Notes: a model not told the origin generated them from the sequence alone. A stretch of 64,000 nucleotides of DNA from an uncultured Pseudomonas sp. (GCF_943846705.1 NZ_OX044366.1:2666001-2730000); one strand, 5' to 3'. Positions 25,054 to 34,294 are shown, counted from the stretch's first letter. Translations and numbers: made by a program.

Positions 25054-26070
25054 TCAGCTCAAGGCGTTCTGTTTGCGTTCGCCGCGTGGTGAGTGGCCGA
25101 AGAGACGGCTGTAACACTTGGAGAAATGCGCCGGCGAAGCGAAACCACAGAGCAGGGCGATGTCGCGCACCTGAGACTCACTGCGCAACAGCAGGTCACG
25201 GGCGCGGTTCAGGCGCAGTTCCAGGTAGTACTGGCTGGGCTTGCGTTCCAGGTATTTGTGGAACAGTCGCTCCAGTTGGCGCACCGACATCTCGTTGAGT
25301 TGGGCCAGCTCTTCCAGCTCCAGCGGCTCTTCCAGGTTGGCTTCCATAATCGCGACTATCTGGCTCAGCTTTGGCTGGGCATTGCCGAGTTTCTGCCGCA
25401 AGGGCACGCGTTGTTGTTCGCGCGAGCCGCGCATGCGGTCGCAGAGCAGCAGTTCGGCGGCGCGCGTGGCGATCTCCACGCCGTCTGGTTCGCGGGCGAC
25501 CAGCTGTAGGGTCATGTCCATGGACGCGGTGCCGCCGGAGCAGGTGTAGCGGTCTCGATCCAGCTCGAACAGCTGATTGGAGATGATGATGCCGGGGAAT
25601 TTTTCCTTGAGCTGTTCGATGTCTTCCCAGTGGATGGTGCAGCGGTAACCCTTGAGCAGATCCGCGCTGGCCAGCAGGTGGCTGCCGGTACAGATGCCGG
25701 CCAGCGGTACATGCTGCTGGGACAGCTTACGCAGCCAGTTGAGCAGGTTGCGATTGTGCTTGGCCGGGATTGGGTTGCTACCGACTACGAACAGGGTGTC
25801 CAGCGCGGGGGCATCGCTGATCGAGTGATCCGGTACCACCCACATGCCGTTACTGGCACATACCGGCTCGCGTTCGGCGGCGATCAACAGCGTGCGGTAG
25901 AGGGGCTTTTTGGCGGCCAGGTTGGCCATGCGCAGTGTCTCGATCGCACAGGCAAAGCCGATCGTGGTGAAGTTTTCACTCAGCAGGAAGCCAAAGGTTT
26001 TCACCTGTGGGGCTGGCACCGTTCCAGGTGCGTTATCAGCCGGCGCCAAGGCGGAAAAGGCTTGTGCCAT
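25054..26070 (-). CDS. GlxA-family AraC-type regulator divergent from glyA-sox
   Basis: A 338-residue regulator with a DJ-1/PfpI-like sensor domain (FGFLLSENFTTIGFACAIET; nucleophile-elbow region LAGICTGSHLLA) and a C-terminal double helix-turn-helix (LAQLNEMSVRQLERLF; VRDIALLCGFASPAHFSKCY). It is divergent from glyA-soxBDAG-purU, so I infer that it activates that operon in response to sarcosine or a related compound, like SouR or GbdR of P. aeruginosa. It differs clearly from the first GlxA-type regulator at 17803. The start has GAGGAG nine bases upstream. Confidence 0.85.
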   Translation of the reverse strand: MAQAFSALAPADNAPGTVPAPQVKTFGFLLSENFTTIGFACAIETLRMANLAAKKPLYRTLLIAAEREPVCASNGMWVVPDHSISDAPALDTLFVVGSNPIPAKHNRNLLNWLRKLSQQHVPLAGICTGSHLLASADLLKGYRCTIHWEDIEQLKEKFPGIIISNQLFELDRDRYTCSGGTASMDMTLQLVAREPDGVEIATRAAELLLCDRMRGSREQQRVPLRQKLGNAQPKLSQIVAIMEANLEEPLELEELAQLNEMSVRQLERLFHKYLERKPSQYYLELRLNRARDLLLRSESQVRDIALLCGFASPAHFSKCYSRLFGHSPRGERKQNALS

Positions 26071-26535
26071 TGGGTGCTACTCCTCTACTGCAGCCGCTGC
26101 TGAGTGCTTGCCGGGCATGGGCCGCGAGCAGGGCTGTTTTGCGTTTTATTGTTGTTGGGCAGCAGGTTAGACCCGCCAGTCACACATCTTACACCGATTG
26201 CCGGACGCGTTGAGCCGCCTGGGCACTGACCGCTGTTGCAGCGCCGCCAGGCAGCGCGTGACGCGCTCTATCGACAATTCTTGGATGGCGTGCTGCTGAG
26301 CGTGGCTTTAGTCGCCGCCGCAAGCCCGGACCAGTTTGAGCACTTTTATGTCGGAAATGAGCAAACGGTGCCTAGGTGCATTTCGCACAATCGGTTGCAA
26401 CAGGCGTTATCCATTAAGCCTTCAGCCAAGGGCAGCCAATGCTGCGCCAGGCGCTGATTCCCAGGAGGGAGAAGGCTGCAGGCACGTCCTGACCAATAAC
26501 AACAAGCGACCCAAGACTGCCGCAGGAGATTCGAG
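26071..26535. other. 465-bp divergent promoter region between the GlxA regulator and glyA
   Basis: Must hold the promoter of the glyA-sox operon and probably the regulator's sites. One match to the ArgR-type half-site known for GlxA-family activators (TGTCGG, eight bases, AA) lies at 26349-26364; no second copy at the expected spacing is seen, so this is weak. GGAGGGAG at 26463 is not followed by a usable frame. No riboswitch was recognised. Confidence 0.45.
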
Positions 26536-27789
26536 ATGTTCAGTAAACAAGATCAAATCCAGGGCTACGACGACGAACTGCTTAACGCGATTAACGCCGA
26601 AGAGGCGCGTCAAGAGCATCACATTGAACTGATCGCCTCGGAAAACTACACCAGCCAGCGGGTGATGGAAGCTCAGGGCAGCGGCCTGACCAACAAATAC
26701 GCCGAAGGCTATCCGGGCAAGCGTTATTACGGCGGTTGTGAGCATGTTGACGTGGTCGAGCAGCTGGCCATCGACCGCGCCAAGCAACTGTTCGGTGCCG
26801 ATTACGCCAACGTCCAGCCGCACTCCGGCTCATCCGCCAACAGCGCGGTGTACCTGGCGCTGATCAATGCTGGCGACACCATCCTCGGTATGAGCCTGGC
26901 CCACGGCGGTCACCTGACCCACGGTGCCAAGGTGTCGTCTTCGGGCAAGCTGTACAACGCGGTGCAGTACGGCATCGACACGGCCACCGGCTTGATCGAT
27001 TACGACGAGGTTGAGCGTCTGGCCGTCGAGTGCCAGCCGAAGATGATCGTGGCCGGCTTCAGCGCCTACTCGAAGACCCTGGATTTCCCGCGTTTTCGCG
27101 CCATCGCCGATAAGGTCGGAGCGCTGTTGTTCGTCGACATGGCCCACGTTGCTGGTCTGGTCGCTGCCGGTCTGTATCCCAACCCGATTCCCTTCGCCGA
27201 TGTGGTCACTACCACCACGCACAAAACCCTGCGCGGCCCGCGTGGCGGCCTGATTCTGGCCAAGGCCAATCCTGACATCGAGAAGAAGCTCAACTCAGCG
27301 GTGTTCCCTGGCGCGCAAGGCGGCCCGCTGATGCACGTGATCGCCGCCAAGGCGGTGTGCTTTAAAGAGGCCATGGAGCCGGGGTTCAAGACTTACCAGC
27401 AGCAGGTGATCGATAACGCCCAGGCCATGGCCAAGGTGTTTATCGAGCGCGGTTTCGACGTGGTTTCCGGTGGCACCGACAACCACCTGTTTTTGGTCAG
27501 CCTGATCCGTCAGGGCCTCACCGGCAAAGACGCCGACGCGGCGCTCGGCCGGGCGGGTATCACGGTGAACAAGAACGCCGTACCGAATGACCCACAGTCG
27601 CCCTTTGTCACCTCCGGGCTGCGCATCGGTACGCCGGCGATCACCACACGCGGTCTCAAGGAAGCGCAGAGCATCGCCTTGGCCGGCTGGATTTGCGACA
27701 TCCTCGATCACCTTGGTGATGCCGACGTCGAGGCCCAGGTGGCCAAGCTGGCGGCCGGACTGTGTGCGGATTACCCGGTGTATCGCTGA
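26536..27789 (+). CDS. glyA: Serine hydroxymethyltransferase
   Basis: A PLP enzyme that joins glycine with 5,10-methylene-THF to give serine. The 417 residues start with SKQDQIQGYDDELLNAI and contain the PLP-lysine motif TTTTHKTLRGPRGG and ELIASENYTS. As the first gene of the sox operon it matches the catabolic glyA1 of P. aeruginosa: sarcosine oxidase yields both glycine and methylene-THF, the two substrates of this enzyme. AGGAG lies eight bases before the ATG. Confidence 0.97.
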   Translation: MFSKQDQIQGYDDELLNAINAEEARQEHHIELIASENYTSQRVMEAQGSGLTNKYAEGYPGKRYYGGCEHVDVVEQLAIDRAKQLFGADYANVQPHSGSSANSAVYLALINAGDTILGMSLAHGGHLTHGAKVSSSGKLYNAVQYGIDTATGLIDYDEVERLAVECQPKMIVAGFSAYSKTLDFPRFRAIADKVGALLFVDMAHVAGLVAAGLYPNPIPFADVVTTTTHKTLRGPRGGLILAKANPDIEKKLNSAVFPGAQGGPLMHVIAAKAVCFKEAMEPGFKTYQQQVIDNAQAMAKVFIERGFDVVSGGTDNHLFLVSLIRQGLTGKDADAALGRAGITVNKNAVPNDPQSPFVTSGLRIGTPAITTRGLKEAQSIALAGWICDILDHLGDADVEAQVAKLAAGLCADYPVYR

Positions 27790-27798
27790 GCCGTTTCC

Positions 27799-27862
27799 CC
27801 TCGCCCGAGTCTGGGCGAGGCTGCCGACGGGCGGGTGAGGCGCGTATGCCCAGCCCTCACCC
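27799..27862 (+). repeat. Two stem-loops between glyA and soxB
   Basis: The first pairs CCTCGCCC with GGGCGAGG (27799-27820, 6-base loop); the second pairs GGGTGAGG with CCTCACCC (27833-27862, 14-base loop). Neither has a T-run. They sit between two genes that should be co-transcribed, so they are more likely to adjust mRNA stability or partial termination than to end the transcript. Confidence 0.65.
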
Positions 27863-27910
27863 TTAGCCCCCATCCCAGAAGGACAGGGGAACAGATTTCA
27901 GGAGTATCCC

Positions 27911-29161
27911 ATGCAACGTTATTCCGGCTTCGGCCTGTTCAAACACTCGTTCAGCCACCATGAAAACTGGCAGCGCATGTGGCGCAACCCGACCCCCAAG
28001 AAGGTCTATGACGTGATCATCGTCGGCGGTGGCGGCCATGGTCTGGCCACCGCCTATTACCTGGCCAAAGAATTTGGCGTGAAGAACGTCGCGGTGATCG
28101 AGAAGGGCTGGTTGGGCGGCGGTAATACCGCGCGCAACACCACGATCGTGCGTTCCAACTACCTGTGGGACGAGTCGGCGCAGCTCTACGAGCACGCCAT
28201 GAAGCTGTGGGAAGGCCTGTCCCAGGACATCAACTACAACGTCATGTTTTCCCAGCGCGGGGTGTTCAACCTCGGCCACTCGCTGCAGGACATGCGCGAC
28301 ATCGAGCGTCGAGTCAGCGCCAACCGCCTCAACGGTATCGACGGCGAGGTGCTCAATGCCAAGCAGGTCGAGGAACTGATTCCGTACATGGATTGCAGCA
28401 AGAACACCCGTTACCCGGTAATGGGTGCTTCGCTGCAACGGCGTGGCGGCGTTGCCCGTCACGATGCTGTGGCCTGGGGTTATGCCCGCGCCGCTGACGC
28501 CCTGGGCGTTGACCTGATTCAGCAGACTGAAGTGACCGGCTTCCGCAAGGAAAACGGCGTGTGCATCGGCGTGGAGACCAACAAGGGCTTTATCGGCGGC
28601 AAGCGCGTCGGCGTGGTCACTGCGGGTAACTCGGGACACATGGCCAAGCTGGCGGGCTTCCGCATGCCACTGGAATCGCACCCGTTGCAGGCACTGGTGT
28701 CCGAGCCGATCAAGCCGATCATCGACAGCGTGATCATGTCCAACGCGGTGCACGGCTATATCAGCCAGTCGGACAAGGGCGACCTGGTTATCGGCGCCGG
28801 TATCGACGGCTATAACGGTTACGGTCAGCGCGGTTCCTACCCGACCATCGAACACACCCTGCAAGCCATTGTTGAGCTGTTCCCGGTGCTCTCGCGCGTG
28901 CGCATGAACCGCCAGTGGGGCGGCATCGTCGACACCACCCCGGACGCCTGCCCAATCATCAGCAAGACCCCGGTGAAGAACCTGTTCTTCAACTGCGGCT
29001 GGGGCACTGGCGGCTTCAAGGCCACCCCCGGTTCCGGTCACGTATTCGCCGCCAGTCTGGCCAAAGGCGAAATGCATGAGCTGGCCAAACCCTTCGCCAT
29101 GGACCGTTTCTATAACGGTGCCTTGATCGACGAGCACGGCGCTGCCGGCGTCGCCCACTAA
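27911..29161 (+). CDS. soxB: Sarcosine oxidase subunit beta
   Basis: The catalytic flavin subunit of heterotetrameric sarcosine oxidase, which demethylates sarcosine to glycine. The 416 residues start with RYSGFGLFKHSFSHHENWQ and contain the FAD-binding motif VIIVGGGGHGLATAYYLAK. The family segment GGNTARNTTIVRSNYLW and the C-terminal WGGIVDTTPD region are intact. In the family, a histidine of this subunit also carries covalent FMN. AGGAG lies seven bases before the ATG. soxD follows after 15 bases. Confidence 0.96.
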   Translation: MQRYSGFGLFKHSFSHHENWQRMWRNPTPKKVYDVIIVGGGGHGLATAYYLAKEFGVKNVAVIEKGWLGGGNTARNTTIVRSNYLWDESAQLYEHAMKLWEGLSQDINYNVMFSQRGVFNLGHSLQDMRDIERRVSANRLNGIDGEVLNAKQVEELIPYMDCSKNTRYPVMGASLQRRGGVARHDAVAWGYARAADALGVDLIQQTEVTGFRKENGVCIGVETNKGFIGGKRVGVVTAGNSGHMAKLAGFRMPLESHPLQALVSEPIKPIIDSVIMSNAVHGYISQSDKGDLVIGAGIDGYNGYGQRGSYPTIEHTLQAIVELFPVLSRVRMNRQWGGIVDTTPDACPIISKTPVKNLFFNCGWGTGGFKATPGSGHVFAASLAKGEMHELAKPFAMDRFYNGALIDEHGAAGVAH

Positions 29162-29176
29162 CAGGAGAAATCCGAA

Positions 29177-29506
29177 ATGCTCAATATCTTCTGTCCCCAT
29201 TGTGGCGAGCTGCGCGCCGAAGAAGAGTTCCACTCGGCCGGTCAGGCGCACATCCCGCGTCCACTGGACCCAAGCACCTGCACCGATGAGGAGTGGGGCG
29301 AGTACCTGTTCTTCCGCGACAACCCGCGCGGTATCCACCACGAGTTGTGGATCCATGCGGCGGGCTGCCGGCAGTACTTCAACGCCACCCGCGACACCAT
29401 CAGCTATGAAATTTTCGAAACCTACAAAATCGGTGAAAAGCCGAGCGTGACCGCCAAGGCCGAGAGCGCTCCGCAGACCCGCCGCACGGCAGGAGCAAAG
29501 GCATGA
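29177..29506 (+). CDS. soxD: Sarcosine oxidase subunit delta
   Basis: A 109-residue small subunit. The zinc ligands of the family are visible: Cys6 and Cys9 in FCPHCGELR, and the distal WIHAAGCRQYFN with its His and Cys. The C-terminus is a variable basic tail (SAPQTRRTAGAKA). Its last codons overlap the start of soxA by 4 bases (ATGA), so the two are translationally coupled. Confidence 0.95.
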   Translation: MLNIFCPHCGELRAEEEFHSAGQAHIPRPLDPSTCTDEEWGEYLFFRDNPRGIHHELWIHAAGCRQYFNATRDTISYEIFETYKIGEKPSVTAKAESAPQTRRTAGAKA

Positions 29507-32500
29507 GCCAGATCAATCGTCTTTCCCGGGGCGGGCGCATCGACCGCAGCCAGCCGCTGACCTTCAACTTCAACGGCGAGACCTACCAGGGTTATGCCGG
29601 CGACACCCTGGCCGCTGCTCTGCTGGCCAATGGTGTTGATGTGGTCGGCCGTAGCTTCAAGTATTCGCGTCCACGCGGCATCGTCGCTGCCGGTGCCGAA
29701 GAGCCCAACGCCGTGCTGCAGATCGGCTCGAACGAAGCAGTCACCATCCCTAACGTGCGGGCCACCCAGCAGGCGCTGTACCCCGGCCTCACGGCCACCA
29801 GCGTAAACGGCTGGCCGAGCGTCAACACTGATCTGATGGGCATTCTCGGCAAGGTTGGCGGGAAGATGATGCCGCCGGGCTTCTACTACAAGACTTTCAT
29901 GTACCCGCAAAACCTCTGGCTGACCTACGAGAAGTACATTCGTAAGGCTGCAGGTCTTGGCCGCGCACCGAAGGAAAATGATCCCGACAGCTACGACTAC
30001 CTAAACCAGCACTGCGACGTGCTGGTGGTCGGTGGCGGCGCCGCTGGTCTGGCCGCCGCCCTGGCTGCCGGGCGCAGTGGGGCACGGGTGATTCTGGCTG
30101 ACGAACAGGAAGAGTTTGGCGGGCACTTGCTCGACAGCCGCGAAACCCTTGACGGTAAACCGGCTTGTGAATGGGTCGCCAAGGTGCTCGCCGAATTGGC
30201 TAGCATGCCTGAGGTGACGTTGTTGCCACGGGCCACCGTGCACGGCTACCACGACCATAACTTTCTGACCATTCACGAGCGTCTTACCGACCACCTCGGC
30301 GAGACCGCGCCGCTGGGACAGGTGCGTCAACGCCTGCACCGGGTACGCGCCAAGCGTGTGGTGCTGGCCACCGGCGCTCACGAGCGGCCGCTGGTGTATG
30401 CGAACAACGACGTGCCGGGCAATATGCTTGCCGGCGCAGTGTCCACCTACGTGCGCCGTTATGGCGTGGCACCGGGCAAGCGCTTGCTGCTCTCGACCAC
30501 CAACGACTATGCCTACCGTGTCGCCCTGGACTGGCTGGAAGCCGGCCTGCAGGTGGTGGCGATCGCCGATGCACGGCCTAACCCGAAGGGCGCTTGGGTC
30601 GAAGAAGCGCGGGCCAAGGGCCTGCGTGTGATGACCGGCAGTGCGGTGATCGAAGTGCGTGGCAGCAAGCGCGTCAGCGCGGCAGGTGTGGCGCGGATTG
30701 ATGCGCAGGCACACAAGGTTATTGGCGCCGTTGACTGGCTGGAGTGCGATCTGGTGGCCAGTTCCGGTGGCTACAGCCCGGTGGTACACCTGGCTTCGCA
30801 CCTGGGTGGTCGGCCGGTGTGGCGTGAGGACATTCTCGCCTTCGTACCCGGTGAAGGTTTCCAGCAGCGAGTCTGTGCCGGTGCGGTGAATGGTGTGTTT
30901 GCCATCGGCGATGTCCTTGCCGATGGTTTCGAAGCCGGCGCCAAGGCTGCCACCGAGGCGGGCTTCAAGCCGGTCAGCGGCGAGTTGCCGAAAGTCTTCG
31001 GTCGCCACGAAGAGCCGAGCATCGCGCTGTTCCAGGTACCCCATGACAAGTCCACGGCGCGCGCACCGAAGCAATTCGTTGACCTGCAGAACGACGTCAC
31101 CGCGGCCGGCATCGAGTTGGCCACCCGTGAGGGTTTTGAGTCGGTCGAGCACGTCAAGCGCTACACCGCGCTGGGTTTCGGCACCGACCAGGGCAAGCTG
31201 GGTAACATCAACGGCCTGGCCATCGCGGCCCGTTCCATGGGCATCAGCATCACGCAGATGGGCACCACCATGTTCCGCCCGAACTACACCCCGGTTACGT
31301 TCGGTGCGGTGGCTGGGCGTAACTGCGGCGCGCTGTTTGACCCGGTGCGCTACACCGCGCTGCACAGCTGGCACCTGAAGAACGGCGCCGAGTTTGAGGA
31401 CGTTGGCCAGTGGAAGCGCCCTTGGTACTTCCCTAAGCGCGGGGAGGACATGCATGCCGCGGTCGGCCGCGAATGCAAGGCGGTACGCGACAGCGTCGGC
31501 ATCCTTGATGCGTCGACCCTGGGCAAGATCGACATCCAGGGCGCGGATGCCCGCGAGTTTCTTAACCGCGTGTACACCAATGCCTGGACCAAGCTGGACG
31601 TGGGCAAAGCCCGTTACGGCCTGATGTGCAAAGAAGACGGCATGGTCTTCGACGACGGTGTGACGGCCTGCCTGGCCGACAACCACTTCGTCATGACCAC
31701 CACCACCGGTGGCGCCGCGCGCGTTATGCAATGGCTGGAGATTTACCACCAGACCGAGTGGCCAGAGCTGAAGGTGTACTTCACCTCGGTCACCGATCAC
31801 TGGGCGACCATGACCCTGTCCGGCCCCAACAGCCGCAAGCTGCTGGCGGAAGTGACTGACATCGACCTGAGCAAGGAAGCCTTCCCGTTCATGGCTTGGA
31901 AGGAGGGTCTGGTTGGCGGCGTGCCGGCGCGGGTGTTCCGCATCTCCTTCACCGGCGAGTTGAGCTACGAGGTTAACGTCCAGGCCGACTACGCCATGGG
32001 CGTAATGGAGAAGATCGTCGAGGCTGGCAAGAAGTACAACCTGACCCCTTACGGCACCGAGACCATGCACGTGCTGCGGGCTGAGAAGGGCTTCATCATC
32101 ATCGGTCAGGACACTGACGGCTCGGTGACCCCGGATGACCTGAATATGGGTTGGTGTGTGGGGCGGACCAAGCCATTCTCTTGGATCGGCTGGCGCGGGA
32201 TGAACCGCCAGGACTGCGTGCGTGAGGATCGCAAGCAACTGGTCGGCCTCAAACCGCTGAACCCGGACAAGGTGTTGCCGGAAGGTGCGCAGCTGGTCTT
32301 CGATGCGAAACAACCGGTGCCGATGAGCATGGTTGGTCACGTCACCTCCAGCTACTTCAGCACCTGTATGGGCCACAGCTTTGCCATGGCCCTGGTCAAG
32401 GGCGGCCTTACACGCATGGGCGAGCGGGTTTTCGCACCGCTGGCGGATGGCAGCATGATCGAGGCCGAAATCGTCAGTGCGGTGTTCCTCGATCCGAAAG

Positions 32501-32520
32501 GCGAGCGGCAGAACATCTGA
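29503..32520 (+). CDS. soxA: Sarcosine oxidase subunit alpha
   Basis: The 1005-residue large subunit. Domain order: an N-terminal ferredoxin-like part (TYQGYAGDTLAAALLANGVD), a NAD-binding Rossmann domain (VLVVGGGAAGLAAALAAGRS near residue 175), and a C-terminal GcvT-like tetrahydrofolate domain (from about residue 600, ending with YSTCMGHSFAMALVKGG). The folate domain captures the methyl carbon as 5,10-methylene-THF. Start overlaps soxD by 4 bases. A strong stem-loop separates it from soxG. Confidence 0.96.
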   Translation: MSQINRLSRGGRIDRSQPLTFNFNGETYQGYAGDTLAAALLANGVDVVGRSFKYSRPRGIVAAGAEEPNAVLQIGSNEAVTIPNVRATQQALYPGLTATSVNGWPSVNTDLMGILGKVGGKMMPPGFYYKTFMYPQNLWLTYEKYIRKAAGLGRAPKENDPDSYDYLNQHCDVLVVGGGAAGLAAALAAGRSGARVILADEQEEFGGHLLDSRETLDGKPACEWVAKVLAELASMPEVTLLPRATVHGYHDHNFLTIHERLTDHLGETAPLGQVRQRLHRVRAKRVVLATGAHERPLVYANNDVPGNMLAGAVSTYVRRYGVAPGKRLLLSTTNDYAYRVALDWLEAGLQVVAIADARPNPKGAWVEEARAKGLRVMTGSAVIEVRGSKRVSAAGVARIDAQAHKVIGAVDWLECDLVASSGGYSPVVHLASHLGGRPVWREDILAFVPGEGFQQRVCAGAVNGVFAIGDVLADGFEAGAKAATEAGFKPVSGELPKVFGRHEEPSIALFQVPHDKSTARAPKQFVDLQNDVTAAGIELATREGFESVEHVKRYTALGFGTDQGKLGNINGLAIAARSMGISITQMGTTMFRPNYTPVTFGAVAGRNCGALFDPVRYTALHSWHLKNGAEFEDVGQWKRPWYFPKRGEDMHAAVGRECKAVRDSVGILDASTLGKIDIQGADAREFLNRVYTNAWTKLDVGKARYGLMCKEDGMVFDDGVTACLADNHFVMTTTTGGAARVMQWLEIYHQTEWPELKVYFTSVTDHWATMTLSGPNSRKLLAEVTDIDLSKEAFPFMAWKEGLVGGVPARVFRISFTGELSYEVNVQADYAMGVMEKIVEAGKKYNLTPYGTETMHVLRAEKGFIIIGQDTDGSVTPDDLNMGWCVGRTKPFSWIGWRGMNRQDCVREDRKQLVGLKPLNPDKVLPEGAQLVFDAKQPVPMSMVGHVTSSYFSTCMGHSFAMALVKGGLTRMGERVFAPLADGSMIEAEIVSAVFLDPKGERQNI

Positions 32521-32537
32521 CCATTCAGTACTTAACC

Positions 32538-32563
32538 GGCGGAGCCCGCTTAGTGGCTCCGCC
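32538..32563 (+). repeat. Perfect stem-loop between soxA and soxG
   Basis: GGCGGAGCC pairs with GGCTCCGCC over an 8-base loop, 17 bases after the soxA stop. There is no T-run. It could lower expression of the downstream genes or protect the upstream mRNA. Confidence 0.7.
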
Positions 32564-32595
32564 AGGCCAACCAGACAACACGACAGGTTAACAAC

Positions 32596-33237
32596 ATGAC
32601 CGCGATCAACGTCTATAAGCAACGCCCCGACAGTGGCCACGCCGAGTCGCCGCTGTTCCACGCCAGCCTCAATGAGCTGTCGCGCAAGGGCCCACTGAAC
32701 AAGAGCGGCAGCGCCGGGGTGACCTTGCGCGAGAAAAAACTACTGGGTCACCTGACCCTGCGCGGCGAAGCCAGCGATGCCGCTTTCGCCGGTGCCGTGC
32801 ACAAGGTCACCGGCCTGGAGCTGCCGGGCGCACTGGCCCTGGTCAGCCGTGACGACACCTCGTTGCAGTGGCTGGGCCCGGATGAGTGGTTGCTGATCGT
32901 GCCCGGCGGCACGGAGTTCGCTATCGAGCAGAAGCTGCGTGAGGCACTGGTCGGGCAGCACTACCAGGTGGTCAACGTCAGCGGTGGGCAGACCATCGTC
33001 GAGCTGAGCGGGCCGAAAGTCCGCGAACTGCTGATGAAGTCGAGCAGCTACGACGTCCATCCGCGCAATTTTCCGGTGGGCAAGGCCGTCGGCACGGTGT
33101 TCGCCAAGTCGCAACTGGTGATCCGCCGTACCGGTGAGGAAACTTGGGAATTGCTGGTGCGGCGCAGCTTCGCCGACTATGTCTGGCTGTGGCTGCAAGA
33201 CGCCAGCGCCGAGTACGGCCTGGCGGTCAATGCCTGA
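32596..33237 (+). CDS. soxG: Sarcosine oxidase subunit gamma
   Basis: A 213-residue GcvT-like subunit with the typical segments LREKKLLGHLTLRGEA, WLGPDEWLLIVP and VSGGQTIVELSGPKVRELL. It completes the soxBDAG tetramer. It starts 75 bases after soxA, with a modest Shine-Dalgarno (AGGT) eight bases before the ATG. Confidence 0.94.
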   Translation: MTAINVYKQRPDSGHAESPLFHASLNELSRKGPLNKSGSAGVTLREKKLLGHLTLRGEASDAAFAGAVHKVTGLELPGALALVSRDDTSLQWLGPDEWLLIVPGGTEFAIEQKLREALVGQHYQVVNVSGGQTIVELSGPKVRELLMKSSSYDVHPRNFPVGKAVGTVFAKSQLVIRRTGEETWELLVRRSFADYVWLWLQDASAEYGLAVNA

Positions 33238-33288
33238 GCCGAGCCACACGGTGGGCGCCGCGTTGTTTGCCCACCGCAAGAGAGCACA

Positions 33289-33328
33289 GGTGGATGGAGG
33301 CATTGCCAGTGGCACGCCTCGATCCACC
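33289..33328 (+). repeat. REP-like stem-loop between soxG and purU
   Basis: GGTGGATGGAGGC pairs with GCCTCGATCCACC (one mismatched pair) around a 14-base loop that itself can pair GCCA with TGGC; CCTACG follows. The arm ATCCACCCTACG resembles the REP-like palindromes at 36.6 and 42.7 kb, though shorter. Confidence 0.65.
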
Positions 33329-33351
33329 CTACGCCTTGAATGGAGAATGCC

Positions 33352-34209
33352 ATGAGCCGCACCCCCGATACCTGGATTCTCACCGCCCACTGTCCGAGCG
33401 TACTCGGCACCGTGGATGCTGTGACGCGCTTTCTCTTTGAGCAGCAATGCTATGTAACTGAGCACCATTCGTTCGATGATCGCTTGTCTTCTCGCTTCTT
33501 CATTCGCGTGGAGTTTCGCGTGCCCGCGGGGTTTGATGAGCAAGCCTTCCGTGCCGGTATCGATGAGCGCCTGACGCCCTTCGATATGCACGCCGAGCTG
33601 ACCCCAGCTGGCTATCGGGCCAAGGTGGTGCTGATGGTGTCCAAGGCGGACCATTGCCTGAACGATCTGCTCTACCGCCAGCGTATCGGCCAGTTGGCCA
33701 TGGACGTGGTCGCGGTGGTGTCTAACCACCCGGATCTGGAGCCGTTGGCGCGCTGGCACGACATACCCTATTACCACTTCCCCCTGGATCCCAACGACAA
33801 GCCGGCGCAGGAGCGCAAGGTTTGGCAGGTGATCGAGGACACCGGCGCCGAACTGGTGGTGCTCGCCCGCTATATGCAGGTGCTGTCGCCGGAGATATGC
33901 CGCAAGCTGGACGGCTGGGCGATCAATATTCACCACTCGCTATTGCCAGGCTTCAAGGGCGCCAAGCCCTACCATCAGGCGTACCAGAAGGGCGTCAAGC
34001 TGGTCGGTGCCACGGCTCACTACATCAATAACGATCTGGACGAAGGGCCGATCATCGCCCAAGACGTGGAGCCGGTGGACCATGCCCATTATCCGGAAGA
34101 CTTGATTGCCAAGGGCCGTGATATCGAATGCCTGACGCTGGCCAAGGCGATCGGTTACCACCTTGAGCGGCGGGTCTTTCTCAACGCCAATCGCACGGTG
34201 ATTTTGTAA
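33352..34209 (+). CDS. purU: Formyltetrahydrofolate deformylase
   Basis: Hydrolyses 10-formyl-THF to formate and THF. The 285 residues comprise an N-terminal ACT domain (WILTAHCPSVLGTVDAVTRF) and a formyltransferase-like domain with NIHHSLLPGFKGAKPYHQ and the catalytic Asp in the LDEGPII segment. Start at 33352 (MSRTPD) has GGAG six bases upstream; an in-frame ATG at 33340 is rejected. Its role beside sox is to drain one-carbon units and regenerate THF, as for purU2 of P. aeruginosa. A terminator follows; the fdhA gene expected next is absent. Confidence 0.96.
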   Translation: MSRTPDTWILTAHCPSVLGTVDAVTRFLFEQQCYVTEHHSFDDRLSSRFFIRVEFRVPAGFDEQAFRAGIDERLTPFDMHAELTPAGYRAKVVLMVSKADHCLNDLLYRQRIGQLAMDVVAVVSNHPDLEPLARWHDIPYYHFPLDPNDKPAQERKVWQVIEDTGAELVVLARYMQVLSPEICRKLDGWAINIHHSLLPGFKGAKPYHQAYQKGVKLVGATAHYINNDLDEGPIIAQDVEPVDHAHYPEDLIAKGRDIECLTLAKAIGYHLERRVFLNANRTVIL

Positions 34210-34294
34210 GCGCGGCAGCGATGGGCCGCCGAGATGCCAGAGCAAGCGCTCCGTAGGTGGGCTATGCCCACTGAGGATGCAGGCGGTAATCAGC

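Noticed and set aside
27863..29356. 497-codon antisense frame over soxB-soxD
   Set aside because: Antisense shadow of well-supported genes.
30001..32661. 886-codon open frame on the minus strand across soxA
   Set aside because: It is the antisense shadow of soxA in GC-rich DNA: low-complexity, His/Arg-rich, no known domain.
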